64,000 nucleotides of DNA, taken from NCBI GenBank assembly GCA_900469965.1, contig UBZP01000003.1, forward strand, positions 82,954 to 146,953, in the 5' to 3' direction. Source of the DNA: Hyphomicrobiales bacterium (GTDB lineage Bacteria; Pseudomonadota; Alphaproteobacteria; Rhizobiales; Rhizobiaceae). Both the position numbers and the translations under genes were made by a program. Within the stretch, counting starts at the first letter, position 1; each line of letters begins with the position of its first letter. Below are positions 17,721-25,609 of the stretch, piece by piece. The notes under the pieces are model-generated. The model had not been told where the DNA came from. It searched no databases and saw only the letters and a list, made by a program, of their open reading frames with translations.

Positions 17721-18970
17721 GCAAGCGCATCCTGGTCGCCGCCCACAACCATCCCTCCCTCCATCCCGGCGGCACGGAGATCTTCGCCCACGACCTGTTC
17801 CGCGCCTACCAGCGCGCAGGCCACGAGGCGCTGTTTCTCGGCGCGACGAACCAGATCCATCGCGAGGCCAGGCCCGGCACGAGCTTTCAGGGCATCGGGC
17901 CGGCGGGAGACGAGGTGCTGCTGTGGTCCGGTCACTTCGACCGCTTCTTCATGAGCCAGATCGACCTCTACGGCGTCGTGCCGGACGTGACGGAGTTGCT
18001 GCGCGATTTCCGGCCGGACGTGGTCCACCTCCACCACCTGCTGCTGCTCGGCGCCGAGTTCCCGCACATCGTCCGCCGCACCCTGCCCAATTGCCAGATC
18101 GTGATGACGCTGCACGACTACTATCCGATCTGCCACCACGACGGCCTGATGGTGCGCACCGGCAGCAGGGAGCTCTGCTACCAGGCGAGCCCCGACCGCT
18201 GCCATGCCTGCTTCAAGGACATTCCGCTCGATCGCTTTGCCTTGCGCGAGCGCCATCTGAAGGCCCTGCTGAGCACGGTCGACCACTTCATCTCGCCCAG
18301 CGCCTTCCTGAAGGAGCGTTTCGTGCAGTGGGGGCTGGCGGAGGATGCGATCAGCGTCATCCCCAACGGCATCCCGACCCGAAAGGCCGGCGCGGGAAGG
18401 CAGATGCTCGAGGGCGGGCGGCCGGTCTTCGGATACTTCGGCAATCTCAACCCCTGGAAGGGGGCGACCGTGCTGCTCGAGGCCGCGCGCCAGCTTCTGG
18501 CCGACGGCCTCGAATTCGAGCTCCGCGTTCACGGCGGCGCGCCCTTCCAGAGCAAGAATTTCGTAGACGAGATCGATGCGCTCTTCGCCGGGACCGCGCC
18601 TTACGTGCAGCGCCGGGGCCCCTATCGGCGCGAGGACATCGGCGACCTGCTGGCCGCCGTCGACTGCACCATCGTTCCCTCCGTCTGGTGGGAGAACGCG
18701 CCATTGGTCATCCAGGAGGCCCAGGCGCAGGGGCGTCCGGTCATCGCCAGCAACATCGGGGGCATGGCCGAAATGATCGAGCACGGCGTCAACGGCCTGA
18801 CCGTTCCGCCCAACGATGCCAGGGCGCTCGCCGCGGCGATGCGCAACCTGCTGGAACAGCCGAACCTGTTGCAGGAACTCTCCGCAAACGCCCGCAGGCC
18901 CGACGACATCGACACGACCGCCCGCCGCTACCTCGAACTGATGGAACCGGCACGGGTTCAGGCAGCATAG
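17717..18970 (+). CDS. wgeD: GT4 glycosyltransferase (wgeD/expE4-like)
   Basis: 417 residues of GT-B fold. N-terminal acceptor half begins RILVAAHNHPSLHPGGTEIF; the family mark MTLHDYYPICHHDGLMVR lies near residue 135; donor half has FGYFGNLNPWKGATVLLEAA near 235 and the E-x7-E motif in VWWENAPLVIQEAQAQG near 325, followed by NIGGMAEMIEHGVNGL. The cysteine-bearing insert CYQASPDRCHACFKDI near 155-170 is shared with the paralogue at 21956-23275. Translationally coupled to the preceding methyltransferase by ATGA overlap. It adds one sugar of the repeat unit; which one cannot be read from sequence. Confidence 0.87.
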   Translation: MSKRILVAAHNHPSLHPGGTEIFAHDLFRAYQRAGHEALFLGATNQIHREARPGTSFQGIGPAGDEVLLWSGHFDRFFMSQIDLYGVVPDVTELLRDFRPDVVHLHHLLLLGAEFPHIVRRTLPNCQIVMTLHDYYPICHHDGLMVRTGSRELCYQASPDRCHACFKDIPLDRFALRERHLKALLSTVDHFISPSAFLKERFVQWGLAEDAISVIPNGIPTRKAGAGRQMLEGGRPVFGYFGNLNPWKGATVLLEAARQLLADGLEFELRVHGGAPFQSKNFVDEIDALFAGTAPYVQRRGPYRREDIGDLLAAVDCTIVPSVWWENAPLVIQEAQAQGRPVIASNIGGMAEMIEHGVNGLTVPPNDARALAAAMRNLLEQPNLLQELSANARRPDDIDTTARRYLELMEPARVQAA

Positions 18971-18978
18971 GAGAACGC

Positions 18979-19710
18979 ATGGCCAACCCCGCTGAACGAC
19001 CGGACGCCGCCCCGGAACAGGACAACGTCAAACCGATGAACGGCCGCGTCGACGCCATCGACCAGGGCCGGATCTTCGGCTGGGCGTTCGATCCGATGGC
19101 GCCGGAGCAGCGGCTGACGATCCGCGTCCTGCTCGACGGCAAGGTGATCGCCGAAGCGGTCGCCGATCGCAACCGCCCGGACCTGCGACGCAACGGCATC
19201 GGCGACGGCAAGCACGCATTCGAAATCGCGCTGCCCGATCCCGTGCAGTCGCGCGCCAGCGAGCTCGTCGTCGTCGCCCTGAATGGCAGCGGCTCCGAGC
19301 AGGCCCTGCGCGTTCCCCAGCCGGACGAGCAGGCGGCGGAGGCGCTCATCGCCGCGCCGCTCGCCAAGGTGCTGGACAAGCTCGACGTGCTGATGGCCGC
19401 GCAGCGGCAGTTGCAGGTCTCCCAGCGCTCGCTGCAGCGCGCCCCGGAAATCGATGCCGACAAGACCGAGACCGTCGGCCTGACCGAGATCGGCTCCGCC
19501 GTCGAAGGCCTCGGGACCGACATCAACCAGCGACTGAACGATCTCGATGTCCATCTGATGCGGCTGGATGGGGTGGTGGCCGGAATGGAAAAGAGCCTGA
19601 CTGCGCTGCAGAAGCGCACGAACGCCGATTTCAAGCCGCTGCTGCTGCTGTTGTTCGTCCTGATGGGATTCGTCGCAGGCGCCGGCGTCGCCTTGATGGC
19701 CAGGATCTGA
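18979..19710 (+). CDS. Tail-anchored membrane protein with a beta-sandwich domain (wgeE/expE5 position)
   Basis: 243 residues. Residues 22-90 form a small beta domain seen in many glycan-synthesis proteins, with the pattern GRIFGWAFDP, VLLDGKVIAEAVADRNRPDL and GIGDGKHAFEIALP. A long amphipathic helical region follows (about 115-215, possible coiled coil), and the protein ends in a single hydrophobic helix (LLLLLFVLMGFVAGAGVAL), so it is anchored by its C-terminus in the inner membrane. No catalytic motif is visible. GGAG lies just upstream of ATG 18979. It may recruit or scaffold the glycosyltransferases. The stop overlaps the next start as TGATG. Confidence 0.75.
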   Translation: MANPAERPDAAPEQDNVKPMNGRVDAIDQGRIFGWAFDPMAPEQRLTIRVLLDGKVIAEAVADRNRPDLRRNGIGDGKHAFEIALPDPVQSRASELVVVALNGSGSEQALRVPQPDEQAAEALIAAPLAKVLDKLDVLMAAQRQLQVSQRSLQRAPEIDADKTETVGLTEIGSAVEGLGTDINQRLNDLDVHLMRLDGVVAGMEKSLTALQKRTNADFKPLLLLLFVLMGFVAGAGVALMARI

Positions 19711-21959
19711 TGCAGGGAGGGCAAGGCGTGCCGGTTGCAGAACAGTCCCACACGGCAGCGACCGCCGCGACAGGCAGGCACGGCGCCAGCCGGGCCCTGC
19801 GCGCGGGAAGGGTCGTCGGCTGCCCGGTCGACGAGGCGACCGTGCTGTTCATCGGGCTCGGCCGGGTCACGGCCGGAGACGTGGTGGTCGCAGTCGACGG
19901 AGACCAGGCGGGAACGCGACGCGCCTTCGTCTCGAACTGGCGAGCGCCCACCCCCTCCCCGCGGGCCAGGCAGGGTTTTGCGGCACTCCTTTCGACGGAC
20001 GGCAAGGACCGGGCGCTGACGACGATCCGCTTCGAAGACGAGGCGGCAGGCGCACATTACGTCGTCGCACCCCGTCCTGCCTCCGCAGAGGAGGCGGCCG
20101 CACTCCTGGCCGAATCCGCCGGACCTCAGGCCGCCGCCGTCATGGACCGGCTCGTCGACGTCCTGATGACCGGCGACGTCTCCCCCCGCGGTCTCAGGAC
20201 CATCGCCGCGCTGTTGCAGGCGACCCATGCGAGCGATGGCTTCGTCGAGCTGGTCGGCGAAAGCCATGACGGGGCGACCTTCCTGCAGGGCTGGAGCCGC
20301 AGCATGGCCCCCGGCCGTTGCCGGGTGTCGGTCGTCGGCAGTGCTGCGCCGGTGGTCGCAGACTGCGGCATCGCCCTCTTCCCCCGCCCGGATGTTCCCG
20401 ACGGGGCGGCGGGCTTTGTCGGTCTTCTCGATGCCGACGGCGCCGCCGACGCACGCGACATCGAAGGCCTGGTCTTCCAAGGCCGCGCCGGCTGGCGGTA
20501 TGCCGCCGCCCACGCCCGCAAGCGCATCGCCGGCCCGCTCGACACGCCCGAACATATCCGGTCTGTGCTGTTGCGCACCCAGAGCGCGCCGGACGTGCTT
20601 CTGTCGCTGCGCGCGGCCGCCAACAGCTTCGAGGGCAAGGAAACCGTCTCCGGCCTGCCGTATCCCGTCCGGATGGGGCTGGACAACGCCTTCGAAACGG
20701 ACGGCGGAAACCTCCTCGTTTCCGGCTGGCTGTACGACCCCGACAATCACGTCGCGGCGGTGCGCCTGCGTCGACACAGGGCCGCCGCCCGCCTTGACGA
20801 GTGCTGGACGCGCCTCGACCGCCCCGACGTCACGGACAGTTTCGACGACCAGCCGGATTTCGCGCCGGGCCTTCGGGGCGGACCACAGGCGCACGGCTTC
20901 GTCGCCCACGCCCGGTTGGCGGACGCAGATCCCGACGCGCCTCTCTACTTCGAGCTGACGCTCCGGGATTCACGCCGCGCGTTTCTGCCGGTGAAACCGA
21001 CCCGGGCCGCAGCCCGCATGGCGGCCCTGCGCCAGATCGGCGCCATCGATCCGGCGACCTGCACATTGCAGTCGATCGTCGATGCGCAGATCGTCCCCTT
21101 CCTCAGCGATTGCAAGAGATCGGCGCCGGTCGTCGACGCCACCATCGATGCCGGCGCCTTCGACGAGCATCGCGGCCCGTCGATCGTCATCGGCGCCGGC
21201 GAAGGCGAAGACCACATGTCTCCGCTTCTGGCCCTGCTCGCGCTCGACCCGGAGACGCGGGCCGCGCCGATCGTGATCGCCATCCCTGCCGAGCGCTTTT
21301 CCCGGCAGGCGCCCCGCCTCATCGAACTCGCGCGGTTCTATCGCCTCTCGGCCCGGCTGGTGTCGGCAAAGGGGGCGGGCGACGTCTACGACCTGCTGGA
21401 GGCCGGCACGCAGGCGCTCACCTGTGAAACCGTCGTATTGCTCTCCGCCGCGCTGATCCCGCACGGAAAAGGCTGGTACGGCAGGCTGGTGGCCACGGCG
21501 GCGACCCTGAAAGGCAGCATCGTCTCCCCCGTCCTGGCCTACGAGGACCATTCCGTCCGCTGGGCGGGAAGCTGGATCAACGACGATCCCGACGACCAGC
21601 CGGTCGTGGGCCGCTATGCCGGATATCCGCTCAAGGCGGTCACCGCGATGAAGCTGACCCGCATTGCGGCAGCCTCGCTCGAATGCTGCATCATGCCCCG
21701 CGACGCCTTGCAGCGCGCGGGCGGCTTTTCCGGCGGCTACATGGGCGCGCAGGAAAAGGGCCTGGATCTCGGCCTGCATCTCAGCCTGTCCGGCATGGAG
21801 TCCTTTCTGCTGCCGTCGGTCCAGCTGTGGGGCTGCGACGACACGCCTTGCCCCGACACCCCCGCAATGGCCGCCGTCGTGGAAGAGATCGACCGCAAGA
21901 TCTTCAAGCGCCGCTGGGCGTCCGCCCTCAGGAAGGAATCGGAGAAGAGAGCCGTATGA
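19710..21959 (+). CDS. Large protein with a degenerate GT2-like C-terminal domain (wgeF/expE6 position)
   Basis: 749 residues. The middle (about 330-430) contains a beta-sandwich with the pattern LLVSGWLYDPDNHVAAVRLR, related to the one in the preceding gene. The C-terminal region (about 495-735) follows the layout of the GT2 domain of wgeB: TVVLLSAALIPHGKGWYGRL aligns with VMLNSDVVPCGPGW, VSPVLAYEDHSVRWAGSW with IGPKLIFEDGSLQHAGLY, and FSGGYMGAQEKGLDLGLHL with FTEDYVIGDYEDSDLCLKI. The metal-binding NSD has become SAA and the catalytic ED pair EK, so it is probably not an active transferase. A scaffold or allosteric partner role is inference. Start overlaps the previous stop. Confidence 0.72.
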   Translation: MQGGQGVPVAEQSHTAATAATGRHGASRALRAGRVVGCPVDEATVLFIGLGRVTAGDVVVAVDGDQAGTRRAFVSNWRAPTPSPRARQGFAALLSTDGKDRALTTIRFEDEAAGAHYVVAPRPASAEEAAALLAESAGPQAAAVMDRLVDVLMTGDVSPRGLRTIAALLQATHASDGFVELVGESHDGATFLQGWSRSMAPGRCRVSVVGSAAPVVADCGIALFPRPDVPDGAAGFVGLLDADGAADARDIEGLVFQGRAGWRYAAAHARKRIAGPLDTPEHIRSVLLRTQSAPDVLLSLRAAANSFEGKETVSGLPYPVRMGLDNAFETDGGNLLVSGWLYDPDNHVAAVRLRRHRAAARLDECWTRLDRPDVTDSFDDQPDFAPGLRGGPQAHGFVAHARLADADPDAPLYFELTLRDSRRAFLPVKPTRAAARMAALRQIGAIDPATCTLQSIVDAQIVPFLSDCKRSAPVVDATIDAGAFDEHRGPSIVIGAGEGEDHMSPLLALLALDPETRAAPIVIAIPAERFSRQAPRLIELARFYRLSARLVSAKGAGDVYDLLEAGTQALTCETVVLLSAALIPHGKGWYGRLVATAATLKGSIVSPVLAYEDHSVRWAGSWINDDPDDQPVVGRYAGYPLKAVTAMKLTRIAAASLECCIMPRDALQRAGGFSGGYMGAQEKGLDLGLHLSLSGMESFLLPSVQLWGCDDTPCPDTPAMAAVVEEIDRKIFKRRWASALRKESEKRAV

Positions 21960-23275
21960 ACGAACAGCTTCGCGTTCTCGTCGTCTCGCATGCGCATCCG
22001 ACCGTCTCGCTCGGAGGCGCGGAAATCGCTTCGCACAACCTGCATCGCGGCCTGAATGCGCTGCCGAACGTCGAATCGGTCTATCTGGCGCGTGTCGGCC
22101 ATCCCGTGCCGCGGCATGCCGCCTCCGCCCTGATGAGCCATCGCCTCGCCGATGACGAGGTGCTCTTCCACACCGACGACTACGACCACTTCTTCCTGTC
22201 CAACGGCGACACCCAGGCGATCAGCCGGGATCTGTTGCGTTTCGCCCGCGACCTCAGGCCCCATGTCATCCACTTCCATCATGTGCTCGGCATCGGCCTC
22301 GAGGCGCTCTATGCCCTGCGGGAAGAATTTCCGCATGCAGCGATCGTCGTCACGTTCCACGAATACCTGTCGATCTGCCACAATCACGGACAGATGGTGA
22401 AGCGCCCCTCCGGCCAGCTCTGCGAGACGGCCTTCCCCACCGCCTGCCACGGCTGCTTCCCCGACATCCCCGTCTCCCACTTCCTGAAGCGGGAACTGTT
22501 TGCGCGCGGGATGCTCGGCCTCGCCGACGCCTTCGTCTCCCCCAGCCGATTTCTGGCCGAACGCTATGTCAAATGGGGCCTCGAAGAGGAAAAGCTCTGC
22601 GTGATCGAAAACGGGATCACCGTGGAGGCGGCCGCCCCCGCACGGGATCTGCAGGGCCGCAACCCGCGCCGCAACCGCTTTGCCTATTTCGGCCAGATCA
22701 CGCCGTTCAAGGGCGTCGACATGCTGATCGACGCGGTTTCGCGCATTCCGAAGGAGATCTGGGGGGAAGATTCCTGCCTGATGATCTTCGGCGGCAACCT
22801 CGAGCGCCAGCCGATCGAGTTCCAGGAGCGGATGAAGAAGCTCATCGCCGACGCCGGCCAGCGCGTCCGCTTCTACGGCGCCTACCAGAATGCCGACATG
22901 CCGCGCCTGATGCGCTCCGTCGACTGGGTGGTCCTGCCGTCGGTCTGGTGGGAAAATTCGCCCGTCGTCATCCAGGAGGCCCTGCTGCATGGCCGGCCGA
23001 TGATCTGCTCGGACATCGGCGGCATGGCGGAGAAGGTGCGCGACGGCAAGGACGGCCTGCACTTCCGCGCCGGAAGCAGCCAGGATCTCGCCGACCGGAT
23101 CGTCGAGGTCCTGAGCGACACCCGAAGCTGGGAACGGCTGCGCGCCACCATGCGCCGACCGGCCGACCACATGGCTTGCGCACATGAACACCTCAAGCTC
23201 TATCGCAGGCTGCTGCGGCAAAAGCTCGATGCCGCCGGCGTCGAGAGCCCCGGGCTGCTCGCGCACGCGCTCTAG
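21956..23275 (+). CDS. wgeG: GT4 glycosyltransferase (wgeG/expE7-like)
   Basis: 439 residues, paralogous to the GT4 protein at 17717-18970. It begins RVLVVSHAHPTVSLGGAEIA, has VTFHEYLSICHNHGQMVKR near 140, a Cys-bearing insert CETAFPTACHGCFPDI near 157, FAYFGQITPFKGVDMLID near 243 and the E-x7-E motif in VWWENSPVVIQEALLHG near 330, then DIGGMAEKVRDGKDGL. ATG 21956 overlaps the preceding stop (ATGA). It is the last gene of the overlapped wge chain, 76 bp before galU. It should add a late sugar of the galactoglucan unit. Confidence 0.87.
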   Translation: MNEQLRVLVVSHAHPTVSLGGAEIASHNLHRGLNALPNVESVYLARVGHPVPRHAASALMSHRLADDEVLFHTDDYDHFFLSNGDTQAISRDLLRFARDLRPHVIHFHHVLGIGLEALYALREEFPHAAIVVTFHEYLSICHNHGQMVKRPSGQLCETAFPTACHGCFPDIPVSHFLKRELFARGMLGLADAFVSPSRFLAERYVKWGLEEEKLCVIENGITVEAAAPARDLQGRNPRRNRFAYFGQITPFKGVDMLIDAVSRIPKEIWGEDSCLMIFGGNLERQPIEFQERMKKLIADAGQRVRFYGAYQNADMPRLMRSVDWVVLPSVWWENSPVVIQEALLHGRPMICSDIGGMAEKVRDGKDGLHFRAGSSQDLADRIVEVLSDTRSWERLRATMRRPADHMACAHEHLKLYRRLLRQKLDAAGVESPGLLAHAL

Positions 23276-23351
23276 CGAAGAACACCCGTCCCGATCTCCC
23301 ACCCCTCGAGCAAGACCGTTCGAACGCTCGCATGAACTGGAGGCTACCCAC

Positions 23352-24239
23352 ATGCACACGAAAGTCCGCAAGGCCATCATCCCCGCCGCCGGTTTCGGAA
23401 CCAGGATGCTGCCCGCCACCAAGAGCGTTCCCAAGGAGCTGCTGCCGATCGTCGACCGGCCGATCCTCGACTACATCGTGGCCGAAGCCTTCGCCTCCGG
23501 GATCGAACACGTCGTCATCGTCACCGGGCGCATGAAGGGGGCCATCGAGGATTATTTCGACCACGCCTTCGAGATCGACGTCAGCCTGCGCAACGCCGGC
23601 AAGCACGGCCTGGCCGACCGGATGGCGCAGCACACGCCGGGCACGGGCAGCATTTCCTTCGTTCGCCAGCAGCAGGCGCGCGGCCTGGGGCACGCGGTCT
23701 GGACGGCGCGCCAGATCGTCGGCCGCGAGCCCTTTGCCGTCCTGCTCCCCGACATGCTGATGGTCGATGACAAGCCCTGCCTACAGTCGATGATGGAGCT
23801 CCATGGCCGCCATGGCGGCAACGTCATCGCCGTCGAAAAATGCGCCCCCGAGGAGGCCCACAAGTTCGGCATCGTGTCGCTGAAGCCGACCGGTGACGGC
23901 CCGGTCGTGACGGGTCTGGTGGAGAAGCCGGCGCCCGGCACGGCGCCGAGCAACCTGTTCATCTCCGGACGCTACATCCTGCAGCCGGAGATCTTCGACC
24001 TGCTGGAGAGCCAGGCGCCGGGCGCCGGCGGCGAGATCCAGCTCACCGACGCGATGATCGCGCTGCTCGGCACGCAGGAGATCCGGCCGCTCGAATTCTG
24101 CGGCCGCACCTTCGATTGCGGCTCGCCGGCCGGCTTCGTCAGCGCCAACCTGCACATGGCGCTCGCCCGCGCCGACCTCGGCGCCAGCGTCGACATGGAG
24201 ATCGAAACCCTCGCCGCGGCCCGCCGCGCCGTCGCCTGA
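23352..24239 (+). CDS. galU: UTP-glucose-1-phosphate uridylyltransferase
   Basis: 295 residues, the normal length. Signature IIPAAGFGTRMLPATKSVPK at residues 9-28 binds the nucleotide; QARGLGHAVWTAR near 110 and FGIVSLKPTG, GLVEKPAPG, SGRYILQPEIF and GEIQLTDAM are standard GalU blocks. It makes UDP-glucose, precursor of both glucose and, through GalE, galactose in galactoglucan. ATG 23352 has GGAGG nine bases upstream. It follows the wge operon on the same strand and probably is read with it; a perfect hairpin lies downstream. Paralogues elsewhere in the genome (exoN type) are likely but not visible here. Confidence 0.95.
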   Translation: MHTKVRKAIIPAAGFGTRMLPATKSVPKELLPIVDRPILDYIVAEAFASGIEHVVIVTGRMKGAIEDYFDHAFEIDVSLRNAGKHGLADRMAQHTPGTGSISFVRQQQARGLGHAVWTARQIVGREPFAVLLPDMLMVDDKPCLQSMMELHGRHGGNVIAVEKCAPEEAHKFGIVSLKPTGDGPVVTGLVEKPAPGTAPSNLFISGRYILQPEIFDLLESQAPGAGGEIQLTDAMIALLGTQEIRPLEFCGRTFDCGSPAGFVSANLHMALARADLGASVDMEIETLAAARRAVA

Positions 24240-24270
24240 GCCTGCTGCCGTATCCGCTGTCACACATCTC

Positions 24271-24301
24271 TCTCCCGAAACCAGATCCCGGTTTCGGGAG
24301 A
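24271..24301. terminator. Bidirectional hairpin between galU and the convergent hydrolase gene
   Basis: TCTCCCGAAACC at 24271-24282 pairs perfectly with 24290-24301, leaving a 7-nt loop. No clear T-run follows, but it sits between the two convergent stops, where a transcription end is expected. The remainder of 24240-24387 shows nothing else. Confidence 0.65.
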
Positions 24302-24387
24302 CGTGCATGGGCCGGCGGTGGCCCGGGCGGGCGCCGGATCCGCGGCAGCTTCGGTCTTCCGCAACCCGCCCCGGAGAACGAGGCGGA

Positions 24388-25347
24388 TCAGGACAGCGTG
24401 CCGCCGCCGTCCGCCCCGCGGCTGCGCGCGATGCGGCCGTCCAGTTCGGCGATGCGGTGGGCGAAGCCGAGGTTGCCCGGCTGAGAGGCCAGGGCGTCCT
24501 CGAGCATGGTCCGCGCCGTCGCGAGATCGCCGTCGCGAATATGGCGGTTGGCACGGTGGTAGAGGAAGTTGGCCCGCTCGACCGGAGAGAACCCGGCGCC
24601 GAACCGTGCATGGAAGCGGTCGGCCCAGGCACGGTGGCGCGCGATCGCCGTCATCGCGATCTGATAGGGCCGCATTGGTGCCGCGACCCTGGCCGTGCGG
24701 ACCAGCGCCCGCAGCCGCGCCAGATCGTCGTCGCGGCAGGCCTCGATCAGCGACAGCGCGCGCGCCGTCCCGGTGAAGGCCCGGACGGTGCCGTGCCCCG
24801 TCATGTGCACCGGGATGAGATGCGTCCGCTCCTGCAGCGCGGCGATCCGTTCCGCATGCCGGCGATCGACGGCGTGGAACGGATCGAAGAAGAGATAGGC
24901 GCGGCCGGCGGCGTGATCGGGCGCAATCCCCATCCTGGCGTGAAGCTCCGGCGAGAAATGCCGTGCGAACCGGCCGTCGAACGGAACGGCCTTCGGATCG
25001 ATCGAGACCTGCGGGCAAAAGGCGATGGCGATCGTGGCGTCGAAACGCCTGCGGTAGCGCAGCGCCGCGTAGCCGCCCTGCGAGTGGCCGTAGAGGATCC
25101 GCTCGGGTGCCGCGCGCAGGATCGGTGCAACCGCCTCGACCGCCTTGACGATGCTTGCCGCCGGAAACCAGTTCGGCCGCCGGCTGATGAAGCCCAGCGC
25201 CGCAATGTCCGCCTTGTCGCAGAACCGCTGCCCCCAGTACCGGCTGCCGTTCGCCTGCATCTCCATCTCGTTGAAAGTGACGAGCAGATAGGGCGAAGAC
25301 CCGGCACGATGCATGACTTCAAGGTTATCGTCAGAATATACGATCAT
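24388..25347 (-). CDS. Alpha/beta hydrolase-like protein with C-terminal helical tail, possibly WggR-regulated
   Basis: 319 residues. The nucleophile elbow YGHSQGGYAAL places Ser at residue 89, preceded by a helix-strand pair (APERIL) typical of the fold; AIAFCPQVSID follows, and VHMTGHGT near residue 210 holds a candidate catalytic His. The last 100 residues are helical, with a TPR-like unit (DLATARTMLEDALASQPGNLG). No signal peptide. ATG 25347 is chosen because AGGTGGG precedes it and the longer start at 25365 would overlap an operator-like palindrome. That palindrome resembles the WggR site, so the gene may join the galactoglucan regulon, perhaps as an esterase or acyl-transferring enzyme; the substrate is unknown. 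Confidence 0.68.
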   Translation of the reverse strand: MIVYSDDNLEVMHRAGSSPYLLVTFNEMEMQANGSRYWGQRFCDKADIAALGFISRRPNWFPAASIVKAVEAVAPILRAAPERILYGHSQGGYAALRYRRRFDATIAIAFCPQVSIDPKAVPFDGRFARHFSPELHARMGIAPDHAAGRAYLFFDPFHAVDRRHAERIAALQERTHLIPVHMTGHGTVRAFTGTARALSLIEACRDDDLARLRALVRTARVAAPMRPYQIAMTAIARHRAWADRFHARFGAGFSPVERANFLYHRANRHIRDGDLATARTMLEDALASQPGNLGFAHRIAELDGRIARSRGADGGGTLS

Positions 25348-25363
25348 CGCCCACCTGAATTTC

Positions 25364-25392
25364 AATTATACTTCAATATTCGAAATACAATT
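25364..25392. promoter_or_regulatory. Fourth WggR-type operator candidate, upstream of the hydrolase gene
   Basis: The core 25369-25387, TACTTCAATATTCGAAATA, agrees with 16 of 19 positions of the perfect site near wggR, better than the sites at wgeA and wga. The flanks AATTA and CAATT add to an imperfect 29-bp palindrome. It lies 17 bp before the chosen start at 25347. The rest of 25393-25609 shows only a hairpin (below) and no gene. Confidence 0.62.
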
Positions 25393-25514
25393 CCTTCCCC
25401 TCCAAATAGACAGAGATTCCGGTTCGAAATCAACCGCGCCCGCAGACGAAGAACATCGCATTCCGGAAGTCCCGACGACCTCACCGCGCCGCCTGACGTG
25501 CCCGGCAACGCAAG

Positions 25515-25545
25515 AAAGCCCGCTGTCTTTTGGACAACGGGCTTT
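25515..25545 (-). terminator. Terminator-like hairpin downstream of gpmI
   Basis: AAAGCCCG (25515-25522) pairs with CGGGCTTT (25538-25545), and TGTC/GACA inside extends the stem after one mismatch, leaving a TTTTG-type loop. On the minus strand the stem ends in CTTTCTTG. It is about 65 bp beyond the gpmI stop. Confidence 0.7.
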
Positions 25546-25609
25546 GGGTATCTGGTGCGGGGCCTGAAACGATGGAGACTGGCCTGTGGCCTCCGGATGC
25601 AGCGCCGGG

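Noticed and set aside
25546..25575. TGGTGCGGGG resembling a tRNA 3' end (minus strand CCCCGCACCA)
   Set aside because: No T-loop sequence or cloverleaf upstream; chance similarity.
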